Under the pieces are notes generated by a model. The model was given only the letters and a program-made list of their open reading frames with translations, did not search any database and was not told the origin of the DNA. Source: Mycobacterium sp. E3198 (GTDB lineage Bacteria > Actinomycetota > Actinomycetes > Mycobacteriales > Mycobacteriaceae). Taken from it: a DNA stretch of 46,022 bases. Shown here piece by piece: positions 31,033 to 38,911 of the stretch. Numbering within the stretch: position 1 is the first letter of the stretch; each line of letters begins with the position of its first letter. The DNA lies in contig NZ_LZIS01000084.1 of assembly GCF_001667015.1 (NCBI RefSeq), positions 1 to 46,022 of the forward strand, written 5' to 3'. The position numbers and the translations under genes are program-made.

Positions 31033-32058
31033 TCAAAACAATGCCGCCTGCCGCGGCTCCGGGGCGGGCGGTGGCGGCGGCGTTGAACTTGGCCGGTGGT
31101 CGCCGGCCAGGCGATGCCTGGCGATCAGCGGCGCGGCCCGCGCGCGCAGCGCGTCGCGGTAGCCCGGCGGTAGATAGGCCCCGCGGCGGTACAGCTCCCG
31201 GTAGGTGCCGACCAGTTCGGGGTGCGAGCGGGCCAGCCACGCCATGAACCAGCCCCGGGTCGAACCGCGCAGGTGCAGACCGAAAACCGTCACCCCCGTG
31301 GCGCCGGCCGCGGCGATCTGGCCCAGCAGCCGATCGAGGTGCTCGGCGGAATCGGTGAGGTGCGGCAGCACCGGGGCGACCATCACGTGGCAGTCCAGAC
31401 CGGCGTCGCGGATCGCGGTGATGAGACCCAGCCGCGCCTGCGGTGTCGGCGTGCCCGGTTCGACGTCGCGGTGCAGCTCCGGGTCGCCGACCGCCAGCGA
31501 CACCGCGACCGACACCGGAACCTGTTGGGCCGCATCGGCGATCAGCGGGAGGTCGCGCCGCAGCAGCGTGCCCTTGGTGAGGATGGACAGCGGCGTGCCG
31601 GATCCGGCCAACGCGCCGATGATGCCCGGCATCAGCGCGTAGCGGCCCTCGGCGCGCTGGTAGGGATCGGTGTTGGTGCCGAGCGCGACGGTCTCGCGCT
31701 GCCACGACGGCCGGCGCAGTTCGCGGCGCAGCACCTCGGCGACGTTGGTCTTGACCACCACCTGGGTGTCGAAGTCGGTGCCGCAGTCGAAGTCGAGGTA
31801 CTCGTGGGTGGGGCGGGCGAAACAGTAGCGGCAGGCGTGCGAGCAGCCGCGGTAGCCGTTGACGGTGTACCGGAAGGGCAGCGCCGCGGCGTTGGGCACC
31901 TTGTTCAGCGCCGACTTGCACAGCACCTCGTGAAACGTGATGCCCTCGAACTGCGGCGCGCGCACGCTGCGCACGAGGCCGATCCGCTGCAGCCCCGGCA
32001 GCGCCCCGTCGTCGACGGGGTCCCCGTTGACCGCGACGGCCTGGTTAGCCCAGCGCAT
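31033..32058 (-). CDS. Radical SAM protein under SOS control (Rv2578c-like)
   Basis: A 341-residue Rv2578c-type radical SAM protein, related to the SplB/Rv2578c group. The cluster motif is CSHACRYCFAR (CxxxCxxC) near residues 57-67, preceded by LPFRYTVNGYRG. LGTNTDPYQ, ILTKGTLLRRD and VFGLHLRGSTRGWF follow in the usual order. Its substrate is unknown; the SOS box at 32068-32083 suggests a DNA-damage role. Start ATG at 32058 matches the N terminus I recall for Rv2578c; another in-frame ATG at 32067 touches the SOS box. From memory Rv2578c is listed in the LexA regulon of M. tuberculosis. Its stop is 1 nt from the convergent phosphatase stop. Confidence 0.9.
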   Translation of the reverse strand: MRWANQAVAVNGDPVDDGALPGLQRIGLVRSVRAPQFEGITFHEVLCKSALNKVPNAAALPFRYTVNGYRGCSHACRYCFARPTHEYLDFDCGTDFDTQVVVKTNVAEVLRRELRRPSWQRETVALGTNTDPYQRAEGRYALMPGIIGALAGSGTPLSILTKGTLLRRDLPLIADAAQQVPVSVAVSLAVGDPELHRDVEPGTPTPQARLGLITAIRDAGLDCHVMVAPVLPHLTDSAEHLDRLLGQIAAAGATGVTVFGLHLRGSTRGWFMAWLARSHPELVGTYRELYRRGAYLPPGYRDALRARAAPLIARHRLAGDHRPSSTPPPPPAPEPRQAALF

Positions 32059-32067
32059 AGACTTCAT

Positions 32068-32083
32068 TCGAACAATAGTTCGA
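32068..32083 (-). promoter_or_regulatory. LexA-binding SOS box
   Basis: TCGAACAATAGTTCGA is a perfect match to the mycobacterial SOS box TCGAAC-N4-GTTCGA. It lies 9 nt upstream of the radical SAM start, and a TATTGT (-10-like, minus strand 32077 to 32072) is inside it, so LexA binding would block RNA polymerase directly. The divergent DUF2510 gene starts 46 nt away and could also be affected. Confidence 0.92.
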
Positions 32084-32129
32084 TGCGGTGTCAAGTTTCG
32101 GTGCCCGGCGGCGAGGGTATGAGGGCCTC

Positions 32130-32384
32130 ATGATTGCGGGTGCCCTGAATTCGCTGATCTGGATCTTGGTGCTCATCGCGATTGTCGCGGTGGTCATCGC
32201 CGTGGTGCGCGCGATGGCGAGGCCGCGCGCCGAACGGCCGGTCGTCGAGCAGCCGGTGGTGCAACAGCAGCCTGTCGTGACGAGCGGTTTGGCGCCCGGC
32301 TGGTACCCCGACCAGCAGGACCCGAATCAGATGCGGTATTTCGACGGTCGGGTGTGGACCGCGCAGACTCAGCCTCGCGATTGA
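32130..32384 (+). CDS. Small DUF2510 membrane protein
   Basis: An 84-residue protein. One transmembrane helix (about residues 7-28, LIWILVLIAIVAVVIAVV) is followed by a basic/Pro-Val-Gln linker and a C-terminal DUF2510 motif, APGWYPDQQDPNQMRYFDG then WT. DUF2510 is a short tryptophan-containing motif common in actinobacterial membrane proteins; function is unknown. The ATG at 32130 has GAGGG 4 nt upstream and begins just before the helix. I do not recall a counterpart at this position in M. tuberculosis, where dhaA would be expected. Confidence 0.82.
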   Translation: MIAGALNSLIWILVLIAIVAVVIAVVRAMARPRAERPVVEQPVVQQQPVVTSGLAPGWYPDQQDPNQMRYFDGRVWTAQTQPRD

Positions 32385-32390
32385 TGTAGT

Positions 32391-32409
32391 GCCGCGTTAG
32401 AAGCGCGGC
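32391..32409 (+). terminator. Possible hairpin after the DUF2510 gene
   Basis: GCCGCG (32391-32396) and CGCGGC (32404-32409) form a perfect 6-bp stem with a 7-nt loop, 7 nt after the DUF2510 stop. The following sequence is only weakly T-rich (GCTCTTGCT), so termination is uncertain. It could serve the convergent aldolase gene too. Confidence 0.4.
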
Positions 32410-32482
32410 GCTCTTGCTATGTCGAAGCTGCCGCGACAAGTTGCGATCGGCTACCGGCGCGCCGACCGGGGCGTAGCCAAGC

Positions 32483-33163
32483 TCACAGCACTGACGTCGA
32501 CGACACCCGCGCCATCGACTCTCGGACAGCGGCGAGGGACCCCTCGGGGAAGTCCACCGCCCCACCGATCCGGGTCGCAGCCAGCTCTGCCTCGGCGCTT
32601 TCCTCGATCGCCACCAGCAGTCGAGCAGTAGCAAGAGGGTCAGGGCCGAACGCCAAGAGACCATGGTTGGCCAGCAAAACCGCGGTTGTCGCCGGGTGTC
32701 GTCCGAGAGCCTCGGCGATGTTCCGAGCAGACATACCCGACCCACGAGGTCCCCATGCCGCCACTGGCACGTCTTCGGCCTGCCCGAAACGAAGCAACGG
32801 CTCAAACCGGCACGGCAACGGCCGGTGGGCCAGCGCGAAAGCCGTCGCGGCGGGAGAGTGGGTGTGAATTACTGCGCCGACGTCAATGCGAGCGTTGTAA
32901 ACGACGCTGTGCATGGCGATAATTTCGGCGTTCTCCGGCGCCAGCTCGCCGTCAACGACGTCGCCATCGAGACTGACTGTGGCCAGCTGGTCAGGGCGCA
33001 ACTCTCGCACGTACCCGGTCGTGGTCAGCAAGAACCGATCCGCGTCGAGCCTGGCGCTCAGGTTGGCAAGCCCGGAGTGCGATAGCACCCCCGAGACGAG
33101 TAGATGCTTGTTAGCTTCGATGATCCGTTGAGCATGGGTTTGCACTTCGTGTGCAGTGGTCAT
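32483..33163 (-). CDS. Class II aldolase/adducin family protein
   Basis: A 226-residue zinc-dependent class II aldolase-fold protein, like fuculose- or ribulose-phosphate aldolases/epimerases. SHSGLANLSARLD forms the phosphate-binding start, PENAEIIAMHSVVY contains the acid/base Glu region, IHTHSPAATAFA gives two zinc His ligands, and LLANHGLLAFG the third. Substrate cannot be told. The ATG at 33163 has GGAG 8 nt upstream; the frame runs 15 codons further. Codon use is less GC-rich than in neighbouring genes (many A/T third positions), and it lies in a slot lacking the expected dhaA, which suggests acquisition. Confidence 0.85.
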   Translation of the reverse strand: MTTAHEVQTHAQRIIEANKHLLVSGVLSHSGLANLSARLDADRFLLTTTGYVRELRPDQLATVSLDGDVVDGELAPENAEIIAMHSVVYNARIDVGAVIHTHSPAATAFALAHRPLPCRFEPLLRFGQAEDVPVAAWGPRGSGMSARNIAEALGRHPATTAVLLANHGLLAFGPDPLATARLLVAIEESAEAELAATRIGGAVDFPEGSLAAVRESMARVSSTSVL

Positions 33164-33186
33164 CTCGCATTCTCCGAATCCCGTTT

Positions 33187-33234
33187 CATTCGATCCATTT
33201 TGCTGCAAACAGATCTGCTGCGCATTCGGATCAT
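33187..33234. repeat. Direct repeat upstream of the aldolase gene
   Basis: CATTCGATCCAT (33187-33198) and CATTCGGATCAT (33223-33234) are near-identical 12-mers 36 bp apart, with CAGATCTG (33210-33217), a perfect 8-bp palindrome, between them. The position 24-71 bp upstream of the aldolase ATG suits an operator or activator site. Confidence 0.45.
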
Positions 33235-33669
33235 GGACGTGTTTCGATGACCCATTCTTCGTGTCGGCTCCGCCTGCCTGAGCGTGCTCTTCCGCGCAAG
33301 TGCAGTCAATGAGGTGGGGCCGACGAGTTGCGCGCCGTCCGGTCGGACTTTGCGTTGTTCATGCGCGAGGAGTGCGCCACGAAGCTGACGCACGCACCTA
33401 ACCATCCCTGGGCGGTCAGCACGGCAGCCTGCATGGCACTTCCGCCGGGCGCGAACGCGGCCGCACAACCGAGGGGATCGCCGCCTTTCGTTGTGTCACC
33501 CAAAGATGGGCGTCAACGGGTTACCCCCGCACGGGGACAACCCGCGCGGTCAGGCTGTGGGGATCCATCCCCAGCAGAAACTGATATCCACCCAGCAGGG
33601 ACTCGGGTCGGTCGCCACCAGCAAAGCCGCAGACGGCGCTCCCGCTCCCGTCACTAAGCGCGCACTCTC

Positions 33670-33716
33670 ACGTGAGGCAACGACGCCCCCTACGCGCGCG
33701 TCTTGACGTGAGGCAA
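33670..33716. repeat. Direct repeat ACGTGAGGCAA downstream of hisS
   Basis: Exact 11-mers at 33670-33680 and 33706-33716, 36 bp apart; the first also belongs to the palindrome CTCACGTGAG. They lie just past the hisS stop. No function is evident. Confidence 0.5.
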
Positions 33717-33742
33717 ACGGGCTGACATTGGTTGGGGGAAGC

Positions 33743-35005
33743 TCAGCCGCCCAGTCGCGCAAGCACCCCGGCAACTACCGAATCCACCGGCACGGACGCC
33801 TGATCGCCCGTGCCCAGGTCCTTGACCCCGACGGTCCCGGTCTCGAGGTCCCGGTCGCCGGCCACCAGCGCGATCCGGGCGCCGGAGCGGTCGGCCGCGC
33901 GCATCGCGCCCTTGAGCCCGCGGTCGCCATAGGCCATGTCGACGCGGACGCCGGCGGCGCGCAGCCGCGCCGCGAGTACCGCCAGCGCCAGCTTGGCGGG
34001 CTCGGAAAGCGGCACCCCGAACACGTCGCAGCGCGTGGTCTCCCCCACGCTCTTGTCCTCGGCGCGCAGGGCCAGCAGGGTCCGGTCGACGCCGAGCCCA
34101 AATCCGATGCCCGACAGGTCTTGCCCGCCGAGCTCGCGCATCAGGCCGTCGTAGCGGCCGCCGCCGCCGATGCCGGACTGCGCGCCCAGGCCGTCGTGCA
34201 CGAACTCGAACGTGGTCTTGGTGTAGTAATCCAGCCCGCGCACCATCCGCGGGTTGATGACGTACGGCACCCCCAGTGCATCAAGGTGAGCCAGCACCGT
34301 GTCGAAGTGCTGTTTGGCGCCGTCGGACAGGTGATCCAGCAACACCGGCGCGTCGGCCGTCATCGCGCGTACCTCGGGCCGTTTGTCGTCGAGCACGCGC
34401 AGCGGGTTCAGCTGCGCACGCCGCCGCGTGTCCTCGTCGAGGTCGAGGCCAAACAGGAACTCCTGCAACAGTTCCCGGTACTGCGGGCGGCAGCTGTCAT
34501 CGCCCAGCGAGGTGATCTCCAGCCGGAAACCGTCCAGGCCCAGCGAGCGGAAGCCGGCGTCGGCGACGGCGATCACCTCGGCGTCCAGCGCGGGATCGTC
34601 GACGCCGATCGCCTCCACCCCGACCTGCTGCAGCTGGCGATACCGGCCGGCCTGCGGGCGTTCGTAGCGGAAAAACGGCCCCGCGTAACAGAGTTTCACC
34701 GGCAGCGCGCCGCGGTCGAGGCCGTGTTCGATCACCGCACGCACCACGCCGGCGGTGCCCTCCGGCCGCAGCGTCACCGAGCGGTCACCGCGGTCGGCGA
34801 ACGTGTACATCTCCTTGGCGACGACGTCGGTGGATTCGCCCACGCCGCGGGCGAACAGCGCTGTGTCCTCGAAGACGGGCAGCTCGACGTCGCCGTAACC
34901 GGCCCGCCGGGCCGCGGCCAACAGGCCGTCGCGCACCGCGACGAACTGCGCCGAATCCGGTGGGAGGTAGTCCGGCACCCCCTTGGGGGCAGAGAACTCT
35001 GTCAC
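33743..35005 (-). CDS. hisS: Histidyl-tRNA synthetase
   Basis: A 420-residue class II synthetase charging tRNA-His. The start region [15 protein letters not shown], motif 2 around [18 protein letters not shown], the histidine loop [12 protein letters not shown] and motif 3 [10 protein letters not shown] are all present, followed by the C-terminal anticodon domain. The GTG at 35003-35005 overlaps the stop of the upstream metallo-hydrolase gene (GTGA), so the two are translationally coupled, as in M. tuberculosis. Confidence 0.97.
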   Translation of the reverse strand: MTEFSAPKGVPDYLPPDSAQFVAVRDGLLAAARRAGYGDVELPVFEDTALFARGVGESTDVVAKEMYTFADRGDRSVTLRPEGTAGVVRAVIEHGLDRGALPVKLCYAGPFFRYERPQAGRYRQLQQVGVEAIGVDDPALDAEVIAVADAGFRSLGLDGFRLEITSLGDDSCRPQYRELLQEFLFGLDLDEDTRRRAQLNPLRVLDDKRPEVRAMTADAPVLLDHLSDGAKQHFDTVLAHLDALGVPYVINPRMVRGLDYYTKTTFEFVHDGLGAQSGIGGGGRYDGLMRELGGQDLSGIGFGLGVDRTLLALRAEDKSVGETTRCDVFGVPLSEPAKLALAVLAARLRAAGVRVDMAYGDRGLKGAMRAADRSGARIALVAGDRDLETGTVGVKDLGTGDQASVPVDSVVAGVLARLGG

Positions 35006-35673
35006 CGGCTCAGGCCCTCGAGGAACGGGTTGAAGCGCCGCTCGGCGCCGATGGTGGTCGCGTTGCCGTGTCCCGGCAGCACCACGGTGTCGTCGTCGAG
35101 CACCAACAGCTTGTCCATGATCGACGTCAGCAGGTCGCGGCCGCTGCCGCCGAACAGGTCCGTGCGGCCCACCGAGCGCTCGAACAGCGTGTCACCGGTA
35201 AGGACATAGCCCTTTTGGTCGGTGTCCTCCGACACCCGGAAGACCACCGATCCGCGCGTGTGCCCCGGTGTGTGATCGACATTGACGGTCACGCTGCCCA
35301 GGTCCAGCTTGTCGCCGTCGCGGTCCAGCTCCACCACCTGCTTGGGCTCGCGGAAAAACGCGCCCGTCACCAGCTGCGCCAGCCGCGGGCCGTAGCCGTG
35401 GATGGGGTCGGTCAGCATGAAACGGTCCTCGGGGTGGATGTAGGTGGGGCAGCCGAAGGTGTCGGACACCTTCTGGGCCGACCACATGTGGTCGATGTGC
35501 CCGTGGGTCAGCAGCACCGCGGACGGGGTCAGCCGGTTCTCGTCGAGGATTCGCCGCAGCGCGCCCATCGCACGCTGGCCGGGATCGACGATGACGGCGT
35601 CGGTTCCGGGGCGTTCGGCCAGCACATAGCAGTTGCACGCCAACATGCCGGCGGGGAATCCGGTGATCAACAC
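35002..35673 (-). CDS. MBL-fold metallo-hydrolase, glyoxalase II-like (Rv2581c-like)
   Basis: A 223-residue metallo-beta-lactamase-fold hydrolase. The metal motif is [10 protein letters not shown] (HxHxDH), then [22 protein letters not shown] and [10 protein letters not shown], the arrangement of glyoxalase II-type thioester hydrolases. The substrate in mycobacteria, which lack glutathione, is probably another thiol ester such as a mycothiol conjugate; this is inference. The gene is coupled to hisS and diverges from ppiB. Confidence 0.9.
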   Translation of the reverse strand: MLITGFPAGMLACNCYVLAERPGTDAVIVDPGQRAMGALRRILDENRLTPSAVLLTHGHIDHMWSAQKVSDTFGCPTYIHPEDRFMLTDPIHGYGPRLAQLVTGAFFREPKQVVELDRDGDKLDLGSVTVNVDHTPGHTRGSVVFRVSEDTDQKGYVLTGDTLFERSVGRTDLFGGSGRDLLTSIMDKLLVLDDDTVVLPGHGNATTIGAERRFNPFLEGLSR

Positions 35674-35777
35674 GGTTCCCAGTTTCCCACGGGGGCCGGT
35701 TGGCGCCGGTCAGGGCGCCCCCATTAGCCTGGGCTGGCTATCTCGGGCCCGACGACCGACATGGAGGCATACCCGCC

Positions 35778-36677
35778 GTGCCGACCAACGAACAGCGACG
35801 TGCCAGCGCCAAGCGCAAGCTCGAACGGCAGCTGGAGAGGCGCCAGAAGCAGGCCAAGAGGCGCCGCGTCATGGTGATCGCCGGGGCCTCGATCGCGGCG
35901 GTGGCCGTGATCGTGGCGGTGGTGATCGCCGTCGTCAACACCAAGCACGAGCACAAGAGCAACACCGCGGCGCCGACGAGCACCCCCGCGGCCAGCAGCT
36001 CCCCCGAGAGCACGACGCCCGCGACGCCGCCCGGACAGGTTCCCCCGCTGCCGGCGTTCAAGCCGTCGGCCAACCTGGGCGCCAACTGCCAATACCCGGC
36101 GTCGTCGGACACGGCTGCCAAGCAGGTCAAGCCGCCGCGCACCGGCAAGGTCCCGACGGACCCGGCGCAGGTGAGCGCCAGCATGGCGACGAGCCAGGGC
36201 AACATCGGCCTGATGCTGGCCAACAACGAATCGCCTTGCACGGTCAACAGTTTCGCGAGCCTGATCGGCCAGAAGTACTTCGACGGCACCAAATGCCACC
36301 GGCTGACCACCTCGGACACGTTGGGCGTCCTGCAATGCGGCGACCCCAAGGGCGACGGCACCGGCGGCCCCGGCTATCAATTCGCCAACGAGTACCCGAC
36401 CGACCAGTACCCGCCCAACGACCCCAAGTTGCAGCAGCCGGTGCTCTATCCGCGCGGCACCCTGGCGATGGCCAACGCAGGGCCGGGCACCAACGGCAGC
36501 CAGTTCTTCATGGTTTACAAGGACTCGCAGCTGCCGCCGCAGTACACGGTCTTCGGCACCATCCAGCCCGACGGGCTCGCCGTCCTGGACAAGGTCGCCA
36601 AGGCGGGCGTCGCCGGCGGCGGCGAAGACGGGCCGCCGGCCAGCGAGGTCACCATCAAGTCGCTGCTGCTCGACTAA
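35778..36677 (+). CDS. ppiB: Membrane-anchored cyclophilin-type peptidyl-prolyl isomerase (Rv2582-like)
   Basis: A 299-residue protein. A basic, helical N terminus (RRASAKRKLERQLERR) precedes one transmembrane helix at about residues 31-53, then a Thr/Ser/Pro linker and an extracytoplasmic cyclophilin domain from about residue 125. Cyclophilin features include ESPCTVNSF, CHRLTT with the catalytic Arg, LQCGDPKGDG with the conserved Gln, GTLAMANAGP and SQFFMVY. It should catalyse prolyl isomerisation of exported proteins. The GTG at 35778 has GGAGG (35763-35767) 10 nt upstream and starts at the conserved PTNEQRRA. The next gene carries a second copy of linker and cyclophilin domain. Confidence 0.92.
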   Translation: MPTNEQRRASAKRKLERQLERRQKQAKRRRVMVIAGASIAAVAVIVAVVIAVVNTKHEHKSNTAAPTSTPAASSSPESTTPATPPGQVPPLPAFKPSANLGANCQYPASSDTAAKQVKPPRTGKVPTDPAQVSASMATSQGNIGLMLANNESPCTVNSFASLIGQKYFDGTKCHRLTTSDTLGVLQCGDPKGDGTGGPGYQFANEYPTDQYPPNDPKLQQPVLYPRGTLAMANAGPGTNGSQFFMVYKDSQLPPQYTVFGTIQPDGLAVLDKVAKAGVAGGGEDGPPASEVTIKSLLLD

Positions 36678-36743
36678 ACCCGGAGCAGCGCAACACCATC
36701 GCGTGGATTGCTGAGAATCGCCAGACTCGCGTGCCCCACCGTT

Positions 36744-36756
36744 TAGGGTTCGTGGG
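36744..36756 (+). promoter_or_regulatory. Leaderless-type -10 box of the kinase gene
   Basis: TAGGGT at 36744-36749 fits TANNNT and is followed by exactly 7 nt and the GTG start at 36757. No good ribosome-binding site is present, so the kinase is probably made from a leaderless mRNA and has its own promoter, separate from ppiB 79 nt upstream. Confidence 0.55.
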
Positions 36757-38475
36757 GTGAGTATTGATCCGGAGTCCTTCGGTCATTACCAAATAGTGGA
36801 GTTGCTGGGCCGCGGCGGCATGGGGCGCGTGTACCGCGCGTTCGATGCGTCCACTGACCGGGTGGTGGCCCTCAAAGTGCTCCCGCCGCACCTGGCCGAG
36901 GATCAGGACTTTCAGCACCGTTTCCGCCGCGAGGCGCGCATCGCGGCCGGGCTCAACGACCCGCACATCGTGCCCATCCACGGTTACGGCGAGATCGACG
37001 GCCAGCTGTACGTCGACATGCGGCTGATCGAGGGCCGCGACCTGTCGGAGTACATCGACGAGAGCGGCGGCCGGCTGTCCCCAGAGCGCACGGTTGCGGT
37101 GATCGAACAGGTTGCGGCCGCGCTGGATAGCGCCCACCGGGTGGGTTTGGTGCACCGCGACATCAAGCCGAAGAACATCCTCGTGACGACCGCGCAGAAT
37201 TTCGTCTACCTGATCGACTTCGGCCTCGCCCGCGCCGAGTCGGACACCCAACTGACCCACACCGGCGCCACGATGGGCACCGTGGCGTACCTGGCGCCCG
37301 AGCGCTTCAGGGGGACAACGGATCACCGCGCCGACGTGTATTCGTTGGCCTGCGTGCTGTACGAGTGCCTGACCGGCAGCCGCCCCTACCCCGGCGACAG
37401 CCTGGAAGAACAGCTGCACGCGCACGTCAACGCGCCGCCGCCGCGGGCGTCGATCATGGCGCCCGGCATACCGCCGGCCTTCGATGCGGTGATATCGCGG
37501 GGCATGGCGAAGGACCCGGAAGCCCGCTACCAGTCGGCCATCGAGCTCGCGGAGGCGGCCCGGGCGGCGCTGTCCGGCCACGTCGATTCGGCGGTCGCCC
37601 CCGCCCCGGCGGCGCCCCCGCAGCCTCCCGATACGAGGACCTCGAGCAGGCGCCTGGTCCTGGGGATCGTCGGCGGGTCGCTCGTCGCCCTGGCGGCGGT
37701 GGTGGCCCTGGTCATCTCCCTGGTTTCCCAGAGCCACGGCTCCACCAACACCGCGGCGTCCAGCACCCCGACGCGCGCCAGGGTGCCCACCAGGCCGGGC
37801 TCGGCCCCGGGGACGTCCTCCGCCGCCGCCGCGACGGTGCCGCCGCTGCCCGCGTTCGCGCCCCCGCCCGACGTCGGTGCCAATTGCCTATACCCGCCGT
37901 CGCCGGACCCGGCCAGCAAGCCCGCCAGCCCGCCACGATCCGGCAGGGTGTCCACCGAACCGGCCCAGATCCACGCCGTCATCTCGACCAACTTCGGCGA
38001 CATCGGCATCCAGCTCGCCAACAACGAGTCCCCGTGCACGGTGAACAGCTTCATCAGCCTGGCGAAGCAGGGATTCTTCGACAACACCATCTGCGGGCGG
38101 ATGATCGACGAGCCGGAGGGGGGGACGCTGTTGTTCGGCGGCGGCGATGCCGACGGCGGCGGCGGCGCCGGCTATGAATTCGCCGACGAATACCCCACCA
38201 ACCAGTACAAGGCGAACGATCCCGAGCTCAAGCAAACCGTGATCTATCCGCGCGGGACGGTGGCGATGGCCACCAACGGGCCGAACACCAGCGAGAGCCA
38301 GTTCTTCCTCGTCTTCCGGGACGCCGAGATCGAGCCCACGTCGACGGTGTTCGGCTCGGTCGACCAGGCCGGCCTGGAAACCCTCGACAAGATCGCCAAG
38401 GTGGGGGTCGCCGGCAACCGCACCCGGGGCATGCCGGCGAGCACGGTCACGATCGACTCGGTGCGGGTGGGCTAG
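36757..38475 (+). CDS. Receptor-type Ser/Thr protein kinase with an extracellular cyclophilin domain
   Basis: A 572-residue single-pass membrane kinase. Residues 10-270 are a complete PknB-type (Hanks) domain: Gly loop LGRGGMG at 17-23, Lys40, HRDIKPKN at 133-140, DFG at 154-156, an activation loop with Thr164, 167, 169 and 172, and APER at 180-183. A transmembrane helix spans about 300-326. After a Ser/Thr/Pro linker, residues about 400-572 are a cyclophilin domain closely like that of the adjacent ppiB, sharing NNESPCTVNSF, YPRGT-AMA and SQFF. The catalytic Arg is kept (ICGRM) but the QCGD Gln is replaced by Phe and the neighbouring His by Gly, so isomerase activity may be reduced. The outer domain may sense or bind unfolded or Pro-rich envelope partners. 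I do not recall this gene in M. tuberculosis. Confidence 0.92.
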   Translation: MSIDPESFGHYQIVELLGRGGMGRVYRAFDASTDRVVALKVLPPHLAEDQDFQHRFRREARIAAGLNDPHIVPIHGYGEIDGQLYVDMRLIEGRDLSEYIDESGGRLSPERTVAVIEQVAAALDSAHRVGLVHRDIKPKNILVTTAQNFVYLIDFGLARAESDTQLTHTGATMGTVAYLAPERFRGTTDHRADVYSLACVLYECLTGSRPYPGDSLEEQLHAHVNAPPPRASIMAPGIPPAFDAVISRGMAKDPEARYQSAIELAEAARAALSGHVDSAVAPAPAAPPQPPDTRTSSRRLVLGIVGGSLVALAAVVALVISLVSQSHGSTNTAASSTPTRARVPTRPGSAPGTSSAAAATVPPLPAFAPPPDVGANCLYPPSPDPASKPASPPRSGRVSTEPAQIHAVISTNFGDIGIQLANNESPCTVNSFISLAKQGFFDNTICGRMIDEPEGGTLLFGGGDADGGGGAGYEFADEYPTNQYKANDPELKQTVIYPRGTVAMATNGPNTSESQFFLVFRDAEIEPTSTVFGSVDQAGLETLDKIAKVGVAGNRTRGMPASTVTIDSVRVG

Positions 38476-38536
38476 ACGCGATCCCAACGGGTACTCCAGC
38501 GCTTCGGAATGAGCCCGCGAGTATCGGGAGGGTGCG

Positions 38537-38905
38537 ATGGCCGCCAACAGCGCCGTGGAAATCCGGTTTGGCGCACCGGAGAACGTTTTGGAAGTTCAAA
38601 TCGGCACCGTCGAAGTCGACGTGCCGCGGTCGATCGGCTATTTCGGGGGCCTCGCCGCGGCCGCCGGCCTGGGGCTGATCGAACCGCCGCTGGCGCTGTT
38701 CATCGCCGCGGTCCCCCTCTACAAGGTGCTCACCAACACCGCACTGCCCAGGGCGGTTCGCGTCGTGGGCGAGGTGCTCGAAGGGGCGGCGAAACCGGTG
38801 GGCAGCGACGCGGAGGGCGTCATCGTGCTGGAGGATCAGCGCGCGTCCGACACGCAGGTGGTGCAGGTCCGGTCGCAGCGCAAGCGGGCCGCCAGCCGCC
38901 GTTGA
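38537..38905 (+). CDS. Hypothetical small membrane-associated protein
   Basis: A 122-residue protein that I do not recognise. The N-terminal 30 residues (VEIRFGAPENVLEVQIGTVEVDVP) look like paired beta strands. A hydrophobic stretch of about 33-63 could be one or two membrane segments. The C terminus is charged and ends in RSQRKRAASRR, which suggests a cytoplasmic basic tail. The ATG at 38537 has GGGAGGG about 5 nt upstream, a strong site. It lies 61 nt after the kinase gene on the same strand and could be its partner; it converges on relA with a 6-nt gap. Confidence 0.7.
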   Translation: MAANSAVEIRFGAPENVLEVQIGTVEVDVPRSIGYFGGLAAAAGLGLIEPPLALFIAAVPLYKVLTNTALPRAVRVVGEVLEGAAKPVGSDAEGVIVLEDQRASDTQVVQVRSQRKRAASRR

Positions 38906-38911
38906 GCCGCC

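Larger units (their letters stand above)
33164..33742. other. 579-bp gene-poor stretch between the aldolase and hisS
   Basis: No convincing gene. Short open frames on both strands (up to about 100 codons) resemble no family I know, have no good ribosome-binding sites and overlap one another. The part next to the aldolase is AT-richer than the rest of the window. It contains two pairs of direct repeats (33187/33223 and 33670/33706), a short inverted repeat TGGGGATCCATCCCCA and the palindrome CTCACGTGAG at 33667-33676. It may be a remnant of a deleted or inserted segment plus the aldolase promoter. Confidence 0.5.

Noticed and set aside
33160..33706. Short overlapping frames in the aldolase-hisS spacer
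   Set aside because: No recognisable family, no ribosome-binding site and mutual overlap on both strands; reported only as a gene-poor stretch.
36757..38475. Possibility that the kinase and cyclophilin halves are two genes joined by an assembly error
   Set aside because: One uninterrupted frame covers the kinase, transmembrane helix, linker and cyclophilin domain, and the topology (kinase inside, isomerase outside) is biologically consistent.
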